Shown in pieces: positions 8,102 to 16,900 of a stretch of DNA of 64,000 nucleotides (the stretch's first letter is position 1; every line of letters starts with the position of its first letter). This stretch comes from Opitutales bacterium. GTDB taxonomy: Bacteria; Verrucomicrobiota; Verrucomicrobiia; Opitutales; JABSRG01. A program made the position numbers and the translations under genes. Location of the stretch: contig JANQKZ010000018.1 of NCBI GenBank assembly GCA_028280845.1, forward strand, positions 62,001 through 126,000. Reading direction: 5' to 3'. The notes below the pieces were generated by a model. The model was given only the letters and a program-made list of their open reading frames with translations. It was not told the origin of the DNA and did no database searches.

Positions 8102-9814
8102 ATGAGCTCACTGGCAGAACCGACAGATAACTTTTCAAAAAACGAATCCATAAAGACGGACAGTCATTTCCTGCGTGGAACCATTTTGGAAGGGCTCGCC
8201 GACCAAACCACGGGAGCGATTTCTGAGGCGGATACGCAGCTCACCAAGTTCCACGGAATATACCAGCAGGATGACCGGGATATCCGGGCGGAGCGGAGGA
8301 AGAAGAAGCTGGAAAAGGCCTATTCCTTTATGATTCGAGTACGGGTTCCTGGCGGGGTTTCTACGGCTCAGCAGTGGCTGGAGATGGACCGCATGGCCGA
8401 TATGTTTGCCAATGGGACGCTCAAGTTAACCACTCGACAGGCCTATCAACTGCATGGGGTGCTTAAGGGAAACCTGCAGCGGACCATCAAGGAAATCAAC
8501 GAGGCGCTATTGGATACGATTGCGGCGTGCGGGGATGTAAACCGGAATGTTATGTGCAATCCCAATCCTTATCAGTCCGCGGTCCATGCGGAGGCTCTGA
8601 AAGTTGCCCAGGCCATCAGTGACCATCTGACGCCTAGAACTGGAGCGTATAAAGAGATTTGGATCGATGGTAAATTGATCGATGAGGGGCAGATCGAAGA
8701 GGAGGAGCCTATCTACGGGAAAACCTATTTGCCGCGTAAGTTTAAAATAGCGATGGCCATTCCACCCAGCAACGATGTGGACGTCTTTGCTCATTGCCTC
8801 GGGTTCATCGCCATTGTTGAGGCGGGGAAACTGGTTGGTTTTAACGTAACTGTGGGCGGGGGAATGGGAATGACGCATGGAAATATTAAAACCTATCCCC
8901 GGCTCGCAGATTTACTCGGCTTCTGCACCGTGGATCAGGCTGTATCGGTGGCTGAGGCAGTGGTAAAGGTTCAGCGCGACCATGGAGAGCGAGCGGATCG
9001 AAAACACGCCAGATTGAAATACACGGTCGAAGACCTTGGGCTAGACAAGTTCCGGGATCTGGTCCATGAGCACTTGGATTTTAATCTCGGAGCACCCAGG
9101 CCGTTTGAGTTTCAACACCTGGGAGATCGCTATGGTTGGTCCGAGGGGATAAACGGGAAGTGGAACCTGAATTTGTTCATCCAGAACGGACGTGTGTTGG
9201 ATTCTGGTGATTTTAAGCTGAAAACCGCTTTGCGGGAGATTGCGAAGGAACACTCCGGGGACTTCCGTTTGTCCGCTAACCAAAATCTGCTGTTGGGCAA
9301 TGTAGAGGAGTCCCACAAGGCCCGTATCGATGAGGTCTTACGCGCTCATGGTGTGTTCGACCCCCATACCTTTTCGGGCCTTCGACTCAATTCCATGGCG
9401 TGCGTTGCCCTGCCGACCTGTGGCTTGGCCCTATCTGAGTCAGAACGATTCCTGCCAGGATTGGTCACACGTTTAGAGGGCAGCCTCGATGTGGCAGGGC
9501 TTCGAGAGGATGAAATCGTCATCCGCATGACTGGCTGTCCCAACGGTTGTGCCCGACCCTATATGGCGGAGATTGGTTTTGTAGGAAAAGCGCCCGGCAA
9601 ATACAACCTCTACCTGGGAGGGGCATTCGATGGGACACGTTTAAATAAGCTCTACCTGGAGAATCAAACCGAGGATGAGATATTCGCGGCCTTAGATCCC
9701 ATTTTCCGGGGCTACGCACAAGAGCGTGAGACCGGAGAACGGTTTGGGGATTATGTAATCCGCGTGGGCCTGGTTAAGCCCGTCAAGGTGGCCAAAACTG
9801 ACTTCCACGGGTAG
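8102..9814 (+). CDS. cysI: Assimilatory sulfite reductase hemoprotein (CysI type)
   Basis: 570 aa, exactly the length of E. coli CysI. The [4Fe-4S]/siroheme ligands fall at Cys434, Cys440, Cys479 and Cys483, the same numbering as in E. coli, in the motifs ACVALPTCG and [10 protein letters not shown]. Ferredoxin-like repeats with [13 protein letters not shown] and [11 protein letters not shown] are also present. It reduces sulfite to sulfide in cysteine biosynthesis. No CysJ flavoprotein is adjacent, so the electron donor could be encoded elsewhere or be a ferredoxin. The ATG at 8102 follows a 78-nt AT-rich spacer after tsaD. A GTCGGAN array starts a few nt after the stop codon. Confidence 0.95.
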   Translation: MSSLAEPTDNFSKNESIKTDSHFLRGTILEGLADQTTGAISEADTQLTKFHGIYQQDDRDIRAERRKKKLEKAYSFMIRVRVPGGVSTAQQWLEMDRMADMFANGTLKLTTRQAYQLHGVLKGNLQRTIKEINEALLDTIAACGDVNRNVMCNPNPYQSAVHAEALKVAQAISDHLTPRTGAYKEIWIDGKLIDEGQIEEEEPIYGKTYLPRKFKIAMAIPPSNDVDVFAHCLGFIAIVEAGKLVGFNVTVGGGMGMTHGNIKTYPRLADLLGFCTVDQAVSVAEAVVKVQRDHGERADRKHARLKYTVEDLGLDKFRDLVHEHLDFNLGAPRPFEFQHLGDRYGWSEGINGKWNLNLFIQNGRVLDSGDFKLKTALREIAKEHSGDFRLSANQNLLLGNVEESHKARIDEVLRAHGVFDPHTFSGLRLNSMACVALPTCGLALSESERFLPGLVTRLEGSLDVAGLREDEIVIRMTGCPNGCARPYMAEIGFVGKAPGKYNLYLGGAFDGTRLNKLYLENQTEDEIFAALDPIFRGYAQERETGERFGDYVIRVGLVKPVKVAKTDFHG

Positions 9815-9820
9815 GAGGGG

Positions 9821-9897
9821 AGTCGGAGGTCGGAGGTCGGAAGACGGATGTCGGAGGTCGGAGGTCGGAAGATGGATGTCGGATGTCGGAGGTTTGA
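9821..9897 (+). repeat. Heptanucleotide array C, 11 units
   Basis: Strict 7-nt spacing from 9821 to 9897 with units GGTCGGA, AGACGGA and TGTCGGA, the same consensus as array A. It begins 6 nt after the cysI stop codon and is oriented the same way relative to the gene it follows as arrays A and B. No four-helix-bundle gene is adjacent, so this is a solo array. Confidence 0.93.
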
Positions 9898-9942
9898 TCT
9901 GAAATTCTTCTCGAACTTGAGATCATCCTCAGTGGAGAGGTC

Positions 9943-10118
9943 CGGCGCAAGCGCCGCCCCTGCGGATACAAGATCCCAGTCGTTCAGAAGTCCGACTACC
10001 GACCCATCGCCCACCGGTCTCTTATTTTCGGCTTCCGGTTTTCCATTGATTGCAGGATCACTTGCTTGCAAGTTGATCGAGGTCAAATTCAGCCCCGAGG
10101 CAAGATCGGGCCCTACAT
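9943..10118. repeat. Intergenic palindromes (REP-like)
   Basis: Three structured pieces lie in the spacer between array C and the next gene. CGGCGC-AA-GCGCCG at 9943-9956 is a perfect 6-bp palindrome followed by GCCCCTGC. 10056-10078 forms a 10-bp stem (GATCACTTGC with GCAAG-TGATC, one bulged T). A GAGGCAAGATCGGGCCCTAC stretch ends near 10113. The CGGCGC...GCCGCCC layout resembles the element at 46850-46889. None has a T-run, so they are not obvious terminators. No coding gene is seen between 9815 and 10134. Confidence 0.5.
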
Positions 10119-10134
10119 CTCTTGTCTTTAGATC

Positions 10135-11124
10135 GTGCCTAAACCTCTCATCCAAATGGACCTGGACACCTTCGAGGACTTCTCAGGCCTCTACGATGAG
10201 ACGGTCTTGAAGACCCCCGACATTATGCGGTTTTGTAGCAGTTCCGATTGGATTCTTTCAGCAAATAAATGGCTGAGCCCCGCTCGGGAAGCCCTGTTCA
10301 TAAAACATGCGGATACGATTCAGGCCTGGGCGGTAGGGGAGTTGTTTCAGTTCAATACCGTCCTGCAACCTCTCGAATCGGACTGGTTTTTTGGATGCCC
10401 CCTCGCGAGCGAGAAGCCGGAAGTAGGATCTAAGGTGCTTTTGGAGACCTTGACGACCCAGTTGCGTGAATTTCCTCTTATTTGGCTTGGAGGCGTGCCA
10501 ACCCGGGGGAAACTTTTCGGGCTGGTGGTGAAGGATTTCAGACCCTATTTCCGGATCTACCACATACCCGGATGTGATTGCCATGTAACTTCTCTGGACG
10601 GGGGGTGGGATTCTTTTTACTCCAGAAGAAGTTCCCGCTTTCGCAATCAAATGGGGAAAATTGAGAAAGAGGCGGATGCCTGCGGAGTGGAAGTTGAGCG
10701 CTTCGAAAAGGATACTGACCCCGTAAGTTTCTTTCGACGAATTCGTGAAATTGAGGCCCGTTCATGGAAAGGTAGAAGGGGGGAGAGTATCTTTGCTCAG
10801 GAACGCTTTATCCACTTCTACTCCGACCTGATTGGACGGTTAGCAGGAAAATCAGCCTTTCGATCTTTAATTCTGAAGGTCCGCGGGAAGGATTTCGCCT
10901 ATGTCATGGGTGGGGTCCTGGGCAAGGAGTACCGTGGATTCCAGATGGCATACCATGATGCATATAAACGCCTGAGCCCGGGCCACCTCTGTCAGATCAA
11001 GTTGATCCGCAGTTTATGCGAGGAGGGCCTAAGTTCATATGACCTGGGAATGGTGATGGACTACAAGACCCGGTGGGCTGATCGAGTACATTCGATTACA
11101 AACTTGCTTTTAATGAGGAAATAA
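10135..11124 (+). CDS. GNAT/FemAB-like acyltransferase (BioF2-like domain)
   Basis: About 329 aa from a GTG at 10135; an ATG at 10156 (MDLDTFEDF) is equally possible, and neither has a clear ribosome binding site. The C-terminal half carries features of the CelD/FemAB-type GNAT fold: SRRSSRFRNQMGKIEKEA, then FFRRIREIEARSWKG, then a core of YRGFQMAYHDAYKRLSPGH and YDLGMVMDYKTRWAD. Related proteins transfer acyl or amino-acyl groups in cell-envelope polysaccharide or peptidoglycan biosynthesis. It lies just before the WecA-like gene, consistent with an envelope role. Substrate unknown. Confidence 0.75.
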   Translation: MPKPLIQMDLDTFEDFSGLYDETVLKTPDIMRFCSSSDWILSANKWLSPAREALFIKHADTIQAWAVGELFQFNTVLQPLESDWFFGCPLASEKPEVGSKVLLETLTTQLREFPLIWLGGVPTRGKLFGLVVKDFRPYFRIYHIPGCDCHVTSLDGGWDSFYSRRSSRFRNQMGKIEKEADACGVEVERFEKDTDPVSFFRRIREIEARSWKGRRGESIFAQERFIHFYSDLIGRLAGKSAFRSLILKVRGKDFAYVMGGVLGKEYRGFQMAYHDAYKRLSPGHLCQIKLIRSLCEEGLSSYDLGMVMDYKTRWADRVHSITNLLLMRK

Positions 11125-11294
11125 AAGCCTTTTTCCTCGGAGGGAACAGAGAATGCTCCATTTTAGGGGAGGTGCGCTTCAGTTCAGTTGTCTTTATTCT
11201 GAGCTTCCTTTGTTCATTTTTGTTAAATAAAGAATTCTATCAATTGCCCGATTGTAATTGAAGCCAATCTCAGCTATTCCTAGTCCCCAGCGTC

Positions 11295-12446
11295 TTGTCT
11301 AACCTCTTTCAACCTTTCTATCTAATTGCTATTGGAGGATTTGTATTCTCCTGTGGTATATCCATGTTTTTGACCCGGTGGATACGGGAACAGGCAATTG
11401 AGCGAGGCGCCTTGGATAAGCCAAACCGGCGCAGTGTTCACAATGATCCCATTCCTCGTTTGGGGGGCTTGGCTATCGCTCTCGGGTTTTACTTCGGGCT
11501 CTTTTACTTTGAGGTTATTCAACAGTATTTTCCGCAATTTGGGTTCTATATCAATATGCCCAGTTACCCGATTTTACTTGGCAGTTTCATCATGCTGTTG
11601 ACCGGCGTGTTCGATGATATCAAAGGGGTAACCCCCAAGCAGAAACTCATGCTTCAATCGGTGGCGGCCATTGTCATCATCATTGGTGGTTTTCAATTTG
11701 AGTTTGCAGACTATATCGAGTTTGCCACCGGAATATCGGTTTCCTGGATCGATTACCCGATCACTTTCATTTGGATTCTCGCCGTCATTAATGCGTTCAA
11801 TTTGATCGATGGATTGGACGGGCTGGCCGCCGGAACGGCGGTCATTGTGATGGTGTCCCTGACTCTGGCTGTGGCGCTCAATGGGTATGGGGCCGATCTT
11901 GTCTTCATCGCCTGTTTTATTGGCCCACTGGTTGGCTTTCTGTTCTATAACCGGGCGCCAGCTTCTATTTTCATGGGAGATAGCGGGAGCCTGTTTCTCG
12001 GTATGCTGATTGCTACTTTCGCCCTGCCTGTGACAAAAAACGTCAAGCTGCAGTTCAGCTTCCTTGTGCCTATTTTGGCCTTGGGACTTCCTATCCTCGA
12101 CACGATGTTGAGTTTTTACCGGCGTACACGCAAAGGTCAGCATCCTTTCAGTGCTGACCGGGATCATATCCACCATCGCGTTTTGCGCGTAGCGGGTTTG
12201 GAGCCCAAGCGGGCGGTTTATGAACTATATGGAATCAGTATAATTTTTGGCCTCTTCAGCATTCTCATTGCTACCCTGGACCAAATTTACATGTTGGTCG
12301 GAGTTGTCGCGATTCTTGGTTTGTTGGTCATGGTCTTCGTTAATCGACTGGGCTATTTAGATAAGCCGGGATTTACCCGAGCCCCCTTCAGTGATGATCC
12401 GTCTGCAAAAGGGAAATCCAGCGAGAAAGGGAAATTTCCCGAGTAA
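11295..12446 (+). CDS. WecA/TagO-like polyprenyl-phosphate sugar-phosphate transferase
   Basis: 383 aa, about 10-11 membrane segments, glycosyltransferase family 4 of the MraY/WecA type. Diagnostic motifs are RLGG after the first segments, the acidic FDDIKG, NAFNLIDGLDGLAAG, MGDSGSLFLG and the C-terminal DRDHIHHRV loop. Such enzymes start O-antigen or capsule repeat units by moving GlcNAc-1-P (or a related sugar phosphate) to undecaprenyl phosphate. The start is a TTG at 11295 because the first membrane segment begins directly after it; the next ATG would cut that segment. It converges on the minus-strand glycan locus and overlaps its last gene tail-to-tail by 59 bp. Confidence 0.9.
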   Translation: MSNLFQPFYLIAIGGFVFSCGISMFLTRWIREQAIERGALDKPNRRSVHNDPIPRLGGLAIALGFYFGLFYFEVIQQYFPQFGFYINMPSYPILLGSFIMLLTGVFDDIKGVTPKQKLMLQSVAAIVIIIGGFQFEFADYIEFATGISVSWIDYPITFIWILAVINAFNLIDGLDGLAAGTAVIVMVSLTLAVALNGYGADLVFIACFIGPLVGFLFYNRAPASIFMGDSGSLFLGMLIATFALPVTKNVKLQFSFLVPILALGLPILDTMLSFYRRTRKGQHPFSADRDHIHHRVLRVAGLEPKRAVYELYGISIIFGLFSILIATLDQIYMLVGVVAILGLLVMVFVNRLGYLDKPGFTRAPFSDDPSAKGKSSEKGKFPE

Positions 12447-13608
12447 ACATTGATTGATACAGGGCGTAAGCCTGTGCTCCCATGGCAGTCCTTAAGGGTT
12501 GATTCACTCTTAAGGTCTCCGCTGCCTTAAAGAATCCTTCTCCATCCCCCGGAGCAACCACTACGCCGCAGTCATGATCCTGGATCAAGCGTCCAATTTC
12601 GGATTCAGCCTTTCCCACAAAAATCACAGGTCGGGCGGCTCCCAGAATCCCGGCAAACTTACTGGGGAAGACCAGGGGAGTAAAATGAGGAAAAAGGGAA
12701 AACCAGTGGACATCGGGAATGCGTAGCGATTGCGAAAGCAGCTCCCTCGGTTGTGGGTTCTTGTAGTGAACCAGGTGAGAACGTTCTTCCGGGATGGATT
12801 CTTTTATTGTTTCCAAATTTCTCCCTCCTGAAAAAAACAGATACTGCCCTTCCCAATCCAGGGGTGTCGCGGCCACAGCCTTCACAAAGGTACCGGGTTC
12901 ATGCACGCGGCCCAGGTTCCCGGAATAGCCCACGGTAAATCTATTAGAAATCTTAAGCTGAGATTTTAAGTCAATTTCCCGATCCCCATTTTCTTTTGTA
13001 GAGGAATCACCCGTTTGAAGAGCCCAATTGTGCACCACTTCAATCTTTGATAGGGGAACTCCCAGTTGTTGGCAAAATGACCCCATGTCTTCACCCAGCA
13101 CGATGAGCTTATTCATCTGCTTAAAGGACTGATTTCGTGCTTTGGCTAGAATGGACCCAACCCCACGCACCACTGGATTTCCCGAATGGAGTGATCCTAT
13201 TTCCGGAAAGATATCCATGCACCAGGACGCCTGCCTGGCCCCCTTCCTTCCGAACCAAGCCGTGTAGACACTGAGCATGGGGGGGTCGGTTAAGCAGATC
13301 ACCCAATCCGCGGTTTTACTTTCCTTTTTGAAATGGGGTAAGGCACTCCCATAAAAGCCAAGATAGTCCCATATCTTTTGAAGGATTGTGACCCGACCCT
13401 TTGGGTTTCCCCCAGTCCGGAGTATCCTTACTCCACGCTTCGTTTCTTCCTCTTTAAATTCCTGTGACCCGGAGTGATACCCGTACTTTCCGGTAATCAC
13501 CGTTACCACATGGCCATGGTCCACCAGGTGAAACGCCAAATCACTCAGAAGCTGTGACGTAGCCGACTCATCCGGCCAGAAGTAACGATTGATAAATACA
13601 ATCTTCAT
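12388..13608 (-). CDS. Glycosyltransferase family 4 (WbuB-like)
   Basis: 406 aa, GT-B fold. The N-terminus MKIVFINRYFWPDESATSQL and the ICLTDPPML segment resemble WbuB/WbaZ-type GT4 enzymes. The C-terminal half has GYSGNLGRVHEP, SLFPHFTPLVFPSKFAG and an ARPVIFVG nucleotide-sugar region. It probably adds one sugar of the exported glycan at the cytoplasmic face. It is the most distal gene of the minus-strand locus. The 3' end overlaps the convergent WecA-like gene (12388-12446), so the two transcripts are antisense to each other there. An inverted repeat lies just upstream (13620-13649). Confidence 0.87.
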   Translation of the reverse strand: MKIVFINRYFWPDESATSQLLSDLAFHLVDHGHVVTVITGKYGYHSGSQEFKEEETKRGVRILRTGGNPKGRVTILQKIWDYLGFYGSALPHFKKESKTADWVICLTDPPMLSVYTAWFGRKGARQASWCMDIFPEIGSLHSGNPVVRGVGSILAKARNQSFKQMNKLIVLGEDMGSFCQQLGVPLSKIEVVHNWALQTGDSSTKENGDREIDLKSQLKISNRFTVGYSGNLGRVHEPGTFVKAVAATPLDWEGQYLFFSGGRNLETIKESIPEERSHLVHYKNPQPRELLSQSLRIPDVHWFSLFPHFTPLVFPSKFAGILGAARPVIFVGKAESEIGRLIQDHDCGVVVAPGDGEGFFKAAETLRVNQPLRTAMGAQAYALYQSMFTREISLSRWISLLQTDHH

Positions 13609-13619
13609 GAGGAACGAAG

Positions 13620-13649
13620 CACTAAATTACACTAAACTCGTTTAGTGCT
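13620..13649. repeat. Inverted repeat between two glycan genes
   Basis: CACTAAAC at 13630-13637 pairs with GTTTAGTG at 13640-13647; an alternative arm AGCACTAAA (13618-13626) pairs with TTTAGTGCT (13641-13649). On the minus strand the structure follows the acetyltransferase gene and precedes the WbuB-like gene. It lacks a clear T-run, so a termination role is uncertain. Confidence 0.45.
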
Positions 13650-13658
13650 TTTAAGTGG

Positions 13659-14213
13659 TTAATCATTAGATCGAATTACCTTTGCGGGGTTGCCCACTGC
13701 TACGGAGAAAGCAGGCACATCCTTAACGACTACCGTTCGTGCCCCGATGATCGAATTGGCGCCAATCCTTACGTTGGGGCCAATAAAGGCCTTACTCGCA
13801 ACCCAGACGCCTTTACCCACTTCGATCGGAGGTGTGAGCAGAGGGCGGTTAGGTTTCGTATAATCATGACTTCCTGCGCAAAGAGAACTGTCATGAGAAA
13901 TGATGCATCCCTTTCTCAGCGTAATTTTTCCGAGGCTGTAGAGCTGGACCTTCCAAGCCACGGTCACTAAATCCTCCACTTCCAGGTTCCACGGATAAAA
14001 CACATCCACCGAAGGATAAAACCGAACCCCTTTGCCTATTTTTGCCCCAAATAATCGAAGCAGGAGGTTGCGCCACCCATACAAGGGCCTGGGAGAACAA
14101 TAAAACAGGAGTTTTCCCATCCCCCAGAGTATTCGTTTTACGAATACATCACCGGAATAGTTGTCATTGCTCCGGTGAGCAACAGGGTCGAATTCTGGAA
14201 TGGGGCTGGACAT
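13659..14213 (-). CDS. WcaF-like hexapeptide acetyltransferase
   Basis: 184 aa. Left-handed beta-helix O-acetyltransferase of the WcaF/NodL/CysE group: an N-terminal amphipathic part with RNLLLRLFGAKIGKGVRFYPS, hexapeptide repeats (IGKGV, LRKGC, VGKGV, IGANSIIGA) and the end motif AVGNPAKVIR. The likely catalytic His is in AGSHDY. It would O-acetylate a sugar of the glycan using acetyl-CoA. The ATG at 14213 has AGGAG almost touching it. The 147-nt spacer upstream holds short-period sequence (GAGGACA/CGAGGAG/CATGGAG) and no gene. Confidence 0.87.
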   Translation of the reverse strand: MSSPIPEFDPVAHRSNDNYSGDVFVKRILWGMGKLLFYCSPRPLYGWRNLLLRLFGAKIGKGVRFYPSVDVFYPWNLEVEDLVTVAWKVQLYSLGKITLRKGCIISHDSSLCAGSHDYTKPNRPLLTPPIEVGKGVWVASKAFIGPNVRIGANSIIGARTVVVKDVPAFSVAVGNPAKVIRSND

Positions 14214-14360
14214 CTCCTTTATTGAACAAAAGGTCGCTAAGGAAGCGAATGATTTTTATTTTACGACTGAGGACACGAGGAGCATGGAGGAGGTGCGGGG
14301 TGGGGCCAGGAATGAACGGATACAAACTACCACCTGATCTCCCTGTGCTCTGTGGTAAAA

Positions 14361-15497
14361 TTAATCAATGACCACAAAATCAGGCTGAGGTCCCTGGCCG
14401 AGCACCCATTCATAGAGTTGGATGTATTTATCTGCTGCGGACTCCCAGGTGAATTGAGCTTCCACGAGGACCTTACCGTTTGAGCCAATGCCAGCCAAAG
14501 CCTTGTCGGACAAATCCAAGAATTGCTGAAGCACCTCCGGTTGGGAGGGGCTCAGGGGGAGCTCCATGGCTGCGCGATACTCAAACCCCTCCGGCAAGTT
14601 GCATGCTTTGGTCATGAGAACGGGTAGTCCGAATGCCCAGGCTTCTAAAACAGACATGGGTTGTCCCTCGCTTTGGGAAGGCAGGACGAACCCATGTGAG
14701 TGTCGCAGGCAGCCGACCTTGCCCTGCTCAAACTGCGGTCCAATAAAATGAACCTGATCCCGGATGCCATGTTCCTGACAGTAGGTCTCTAATACTTTCT
14801 GGTGATCCCCCTGGTCCCAACCGGCAATGACCAGATGCCAATCCCTGGGTTTGATGGCCTTCCACGATTCTAAAAAACGAAGCAACCCTTTTTTCGGATG
14901 GATTCGCCCGAGAAAGAGGAGGACTTTGCCGTCAGTTGGCCAATTCTCAGGAAGTTCCACTGGATCTGAAGTATGGGCAACCGGATCAATTCCGTTTGGG
15001 ATCACTGCAATCGGAGCGTCTAGTCCATATGCCCGAATGGAGTTGAGTTCGGACTTGGTTAAGGCGTGCAGGGCTCTCGCTTTCTTCAGATGCCGATTTT
15101 CAAACAAGAGCCCGGCCACTTTCTTTTTTACGGTTGAAATCTTTAGTGCAAAGGGATCCAACATTCCATGGGGGGAAATCACGTAGGGGAAGCCGGATTG
15201 CTCAATTTGACCAGATAGACCCACCCAGATCCCTTGTGAGTGGATGAGGTCCGGTCGAAAATGGCCAATCGCCGATGAAAACCCAGACCCATAACCCATC
15301 CCAAGCGGTTGTTCGGCGAGTTGAATCACGTCGGAGTGAAGATAAAGCTCGGCGAGGGAGGGTTCCTTGTCTCGATTGAGCGTTAATAACTGGAGTTGGT
15401 TTCCACGATCGGAAAACAATCCACTTAACTTTTGAAGGATGGGAGGAATTCCGCCCCCTAGTTTGCCCCCGTAGGCGGTGACAAAGGAGATTCTCAT
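14361..15497 (-). CDS. Glycosyltransferase family 4
   Basis: 378 aa from the ATG at 15497 (MRISFVTAYGGKLGGGIPP). This start overlaps the stop codon of the upstream Wzy-like gene as ATGA, so the two are coupled; a longer frame to 15698 lies inside the neighbour and is rejected. GT-B signature: VISPHGMLDPFAL, VIPNGIDP, LFLGRIHPKKGL and the C-terminal PSQSEGQPMSVLEAWAFGLPV donor-binding motif (E-x7-E region). Resembles GT4 enzymes of capsule and O-antigen loci. Sugar specificity unknown. Confidence 0.9.
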   Translation of the reverse strand: MRISFVTAYGGKLGGGIPPILQKLSGLFSDRGNQLQLLTLNRDKEPSLAELYLHSDVIQLAEQPLGMGYGSGFSSAIGHFRPDLIHSQGIWVGLSGQIEQSGFPYVISPHGMLDPFALKISTVKKKVAGLLFENRHLKKARALHALTKSELNSIRAYGLDAPIAVIPNGIDPVAHTSDPVELPENWPTDGKVLLFLGRIHPKKGLLRFLESWKAIKPRDWHLVIAGWDQGDHQKVLETYCQEHGIRDQVHFIGPQFEQGKVGCLRHSHGFVLPSQSEGQPMSVLEAWAFGLPVLMTKACNLPEGFEYRAAMELPLSPSQPEVLQQFLDLSDKALAGIGSNGKVLVEAQFTWESAADKYIQLYEWVLGQGPQPDFVVID

Positions 15498-16900
15498 GAA
15501 CTTACGGTTACCGCTTCCGGTTCTTCGGGTTTTGGATGTTCTGAAGCGGTTCTCCCTGAAGTAATTGTTCGGATGGGAATTTCCCCAACATATTTCCTCA
15601 ATAAGAGAATGGGAATTACTGAAAAACAAAAGTCGGTAAAGGTTTGAGGCAGATAGCCTCGATGGAGAAAGGAAAATATCCACGCGAAAAAGGTACAATA
15701 GGCTACCGTGGCCAGTGTTCCATTGCGGTTAGCCACATACCAACGCCAGAACTTTCGGCAGATAATCCCGAAAATAAACATGCCGACAAAAATCCCCCAC
15801 CAACCAAACGCCATATAATATTCCCCAATATTGGGAATGGCCTGGCCAACGGTGTCGTACTCTTCTCCTTCTCCCAATATTCTTTGGATTGCGTCAAGGT
15901 ATTCTGAATCCGGTTTTCCTGACCAAATCCGCCTGGGAATTGGCATGGTAGCAGTGAGCCATATATTTTCCATGCCATGATAGGGAAAGCGCTCAGGAAC
16001 GACATTAATACACAGGCTCATTGCTCCAAAAATGGCGGAGTCATTGAACCCGCCTTCCAGGATCTGCTGGGTGGATTTTCCCTCGATCCTTTCCAGCTGG
16101 AGTCCCCCGAAATAACTTCTGGTAAACAAAATAAGGCCTGCGAAATAGAGGATGGCCAAACCGGAGACCAGGATTACCGGAGCGGAGGGACGCTTTCCTT
16201 TAAGGATGTATATGACCGCACCAAACCCGAGAAGGACCTCGATCAAATTCCCGCGAAATCCAATGGCAGCCAAATACATGAGCAGGAAAAAGAGGAGCCC
16301 TAATGCAGGGAGAAGAATTCTCATCTTTAAACCTCGGTAGGTGGCCACCAGAATCAGGATGTAGCCCCCAAATAATGCACCCATGTGCATAATATAATTT
16401 CCGAACGTTCCCAGGCCTTGGCCCATGCCCTGACTCGAACTTCCTGCTGGATTCAGGACAGTTCCCAGGCTCATTCCGGTGGCCCGCATCGTAAACAACA
16501 ATCCGATTGAACCTAAAAACAAAAAGACGAGGCTGGAGCTTTTTAGTTTTTGTCTTCTTCCCCGTTTTGCCTGACCCAATGGGATACTACTGCTTCCCAC
16601 CAATCCTGCCTGGTATCCGGCAAAATACCCCACCATCCCAATAAGGGTGGCGGTCCAACCTAAGTGGTAAAAAGGACGAGCATCTTTATAGACCACGACA
16701 GTTTCCCCTAATTTCATGGAGAAATAGGGGCCGAGAACACAGTAATAGAGGAAGGTCAGACATACAATGGTGGTCGGTTGCCAAAACTTCACCTGCGGTC
16801 TGGTAAAATACAAGGAGACCATAGGGAAGACCAAAACAAGAATCAATGGTCCCAATATGATCCATTCGTTTGGTTGAATACTGCTCAGATCACCAGGCAT
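15494..16900 (-). CDS. Wzy-like polysaccharide polymerase/ligase membrane protein
   Basis: 468 aa, very hydrophobic, about 12 membrane segments with one large loop (about residues 280-370: FTRSYFGG ... IPRRIWSGKPD ... IGEYYMAFGWWG). This is the layout of O-antigen polymerases (Wzy/oligosaccharide repeat-unit polymerase family), which are poorly conserved in sequence. It could polymerise lipid-linked units or act as a ligase. The latter is worth considering because the same locus encodes an ABC exporter (Wzm/Wzt), which normally does not need Wzy, and no Wzx flippase is visible. It overlaps the upstream GT gene by 16 bp and the downstream GT by ATGA. Confidence 0.75.
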   Translation of the reverse strand: MPGDLSSIQPNEWIILGPLILVLVFPMVSLYFTRPQVKFWQPTTIVCLTFLYYCVLGPYFSMKLGETVVVYKDARPFYHLGWTATLIGMVGYFAGYQAGLVGSSSIPLGQAKRGRRQKLKSSSLVFLFLGSIGLLFTMRATGMSLGTVLNPAGSSSQGMGQGLGTFGNYIMHMGALFGGYILILVATYRGLKMRILLPALGLLFFLLMYLAAIGFRGNLIEVLLGFGAVIYILKGKRPSAPVILVSGLAILYFAGLILFTRSYFGGLQLERIEGKSTQQILEGGFNDSAIFGAMSLCINVVPERFPYHGMENIWLTATMPIPRRIWSGKPDSEYLDAIQRILGEGEEYDTVGQAIPNIGEYYMAFGWWGIFVGMFIFGIICRKFWRWYVANRNGTLATVAYCTFFAWIFSFLHRGYLPQTFTDFCFSVIPILLLRKYVGEIPIRTITSGRTASEHPKPEEPEAVTVSS

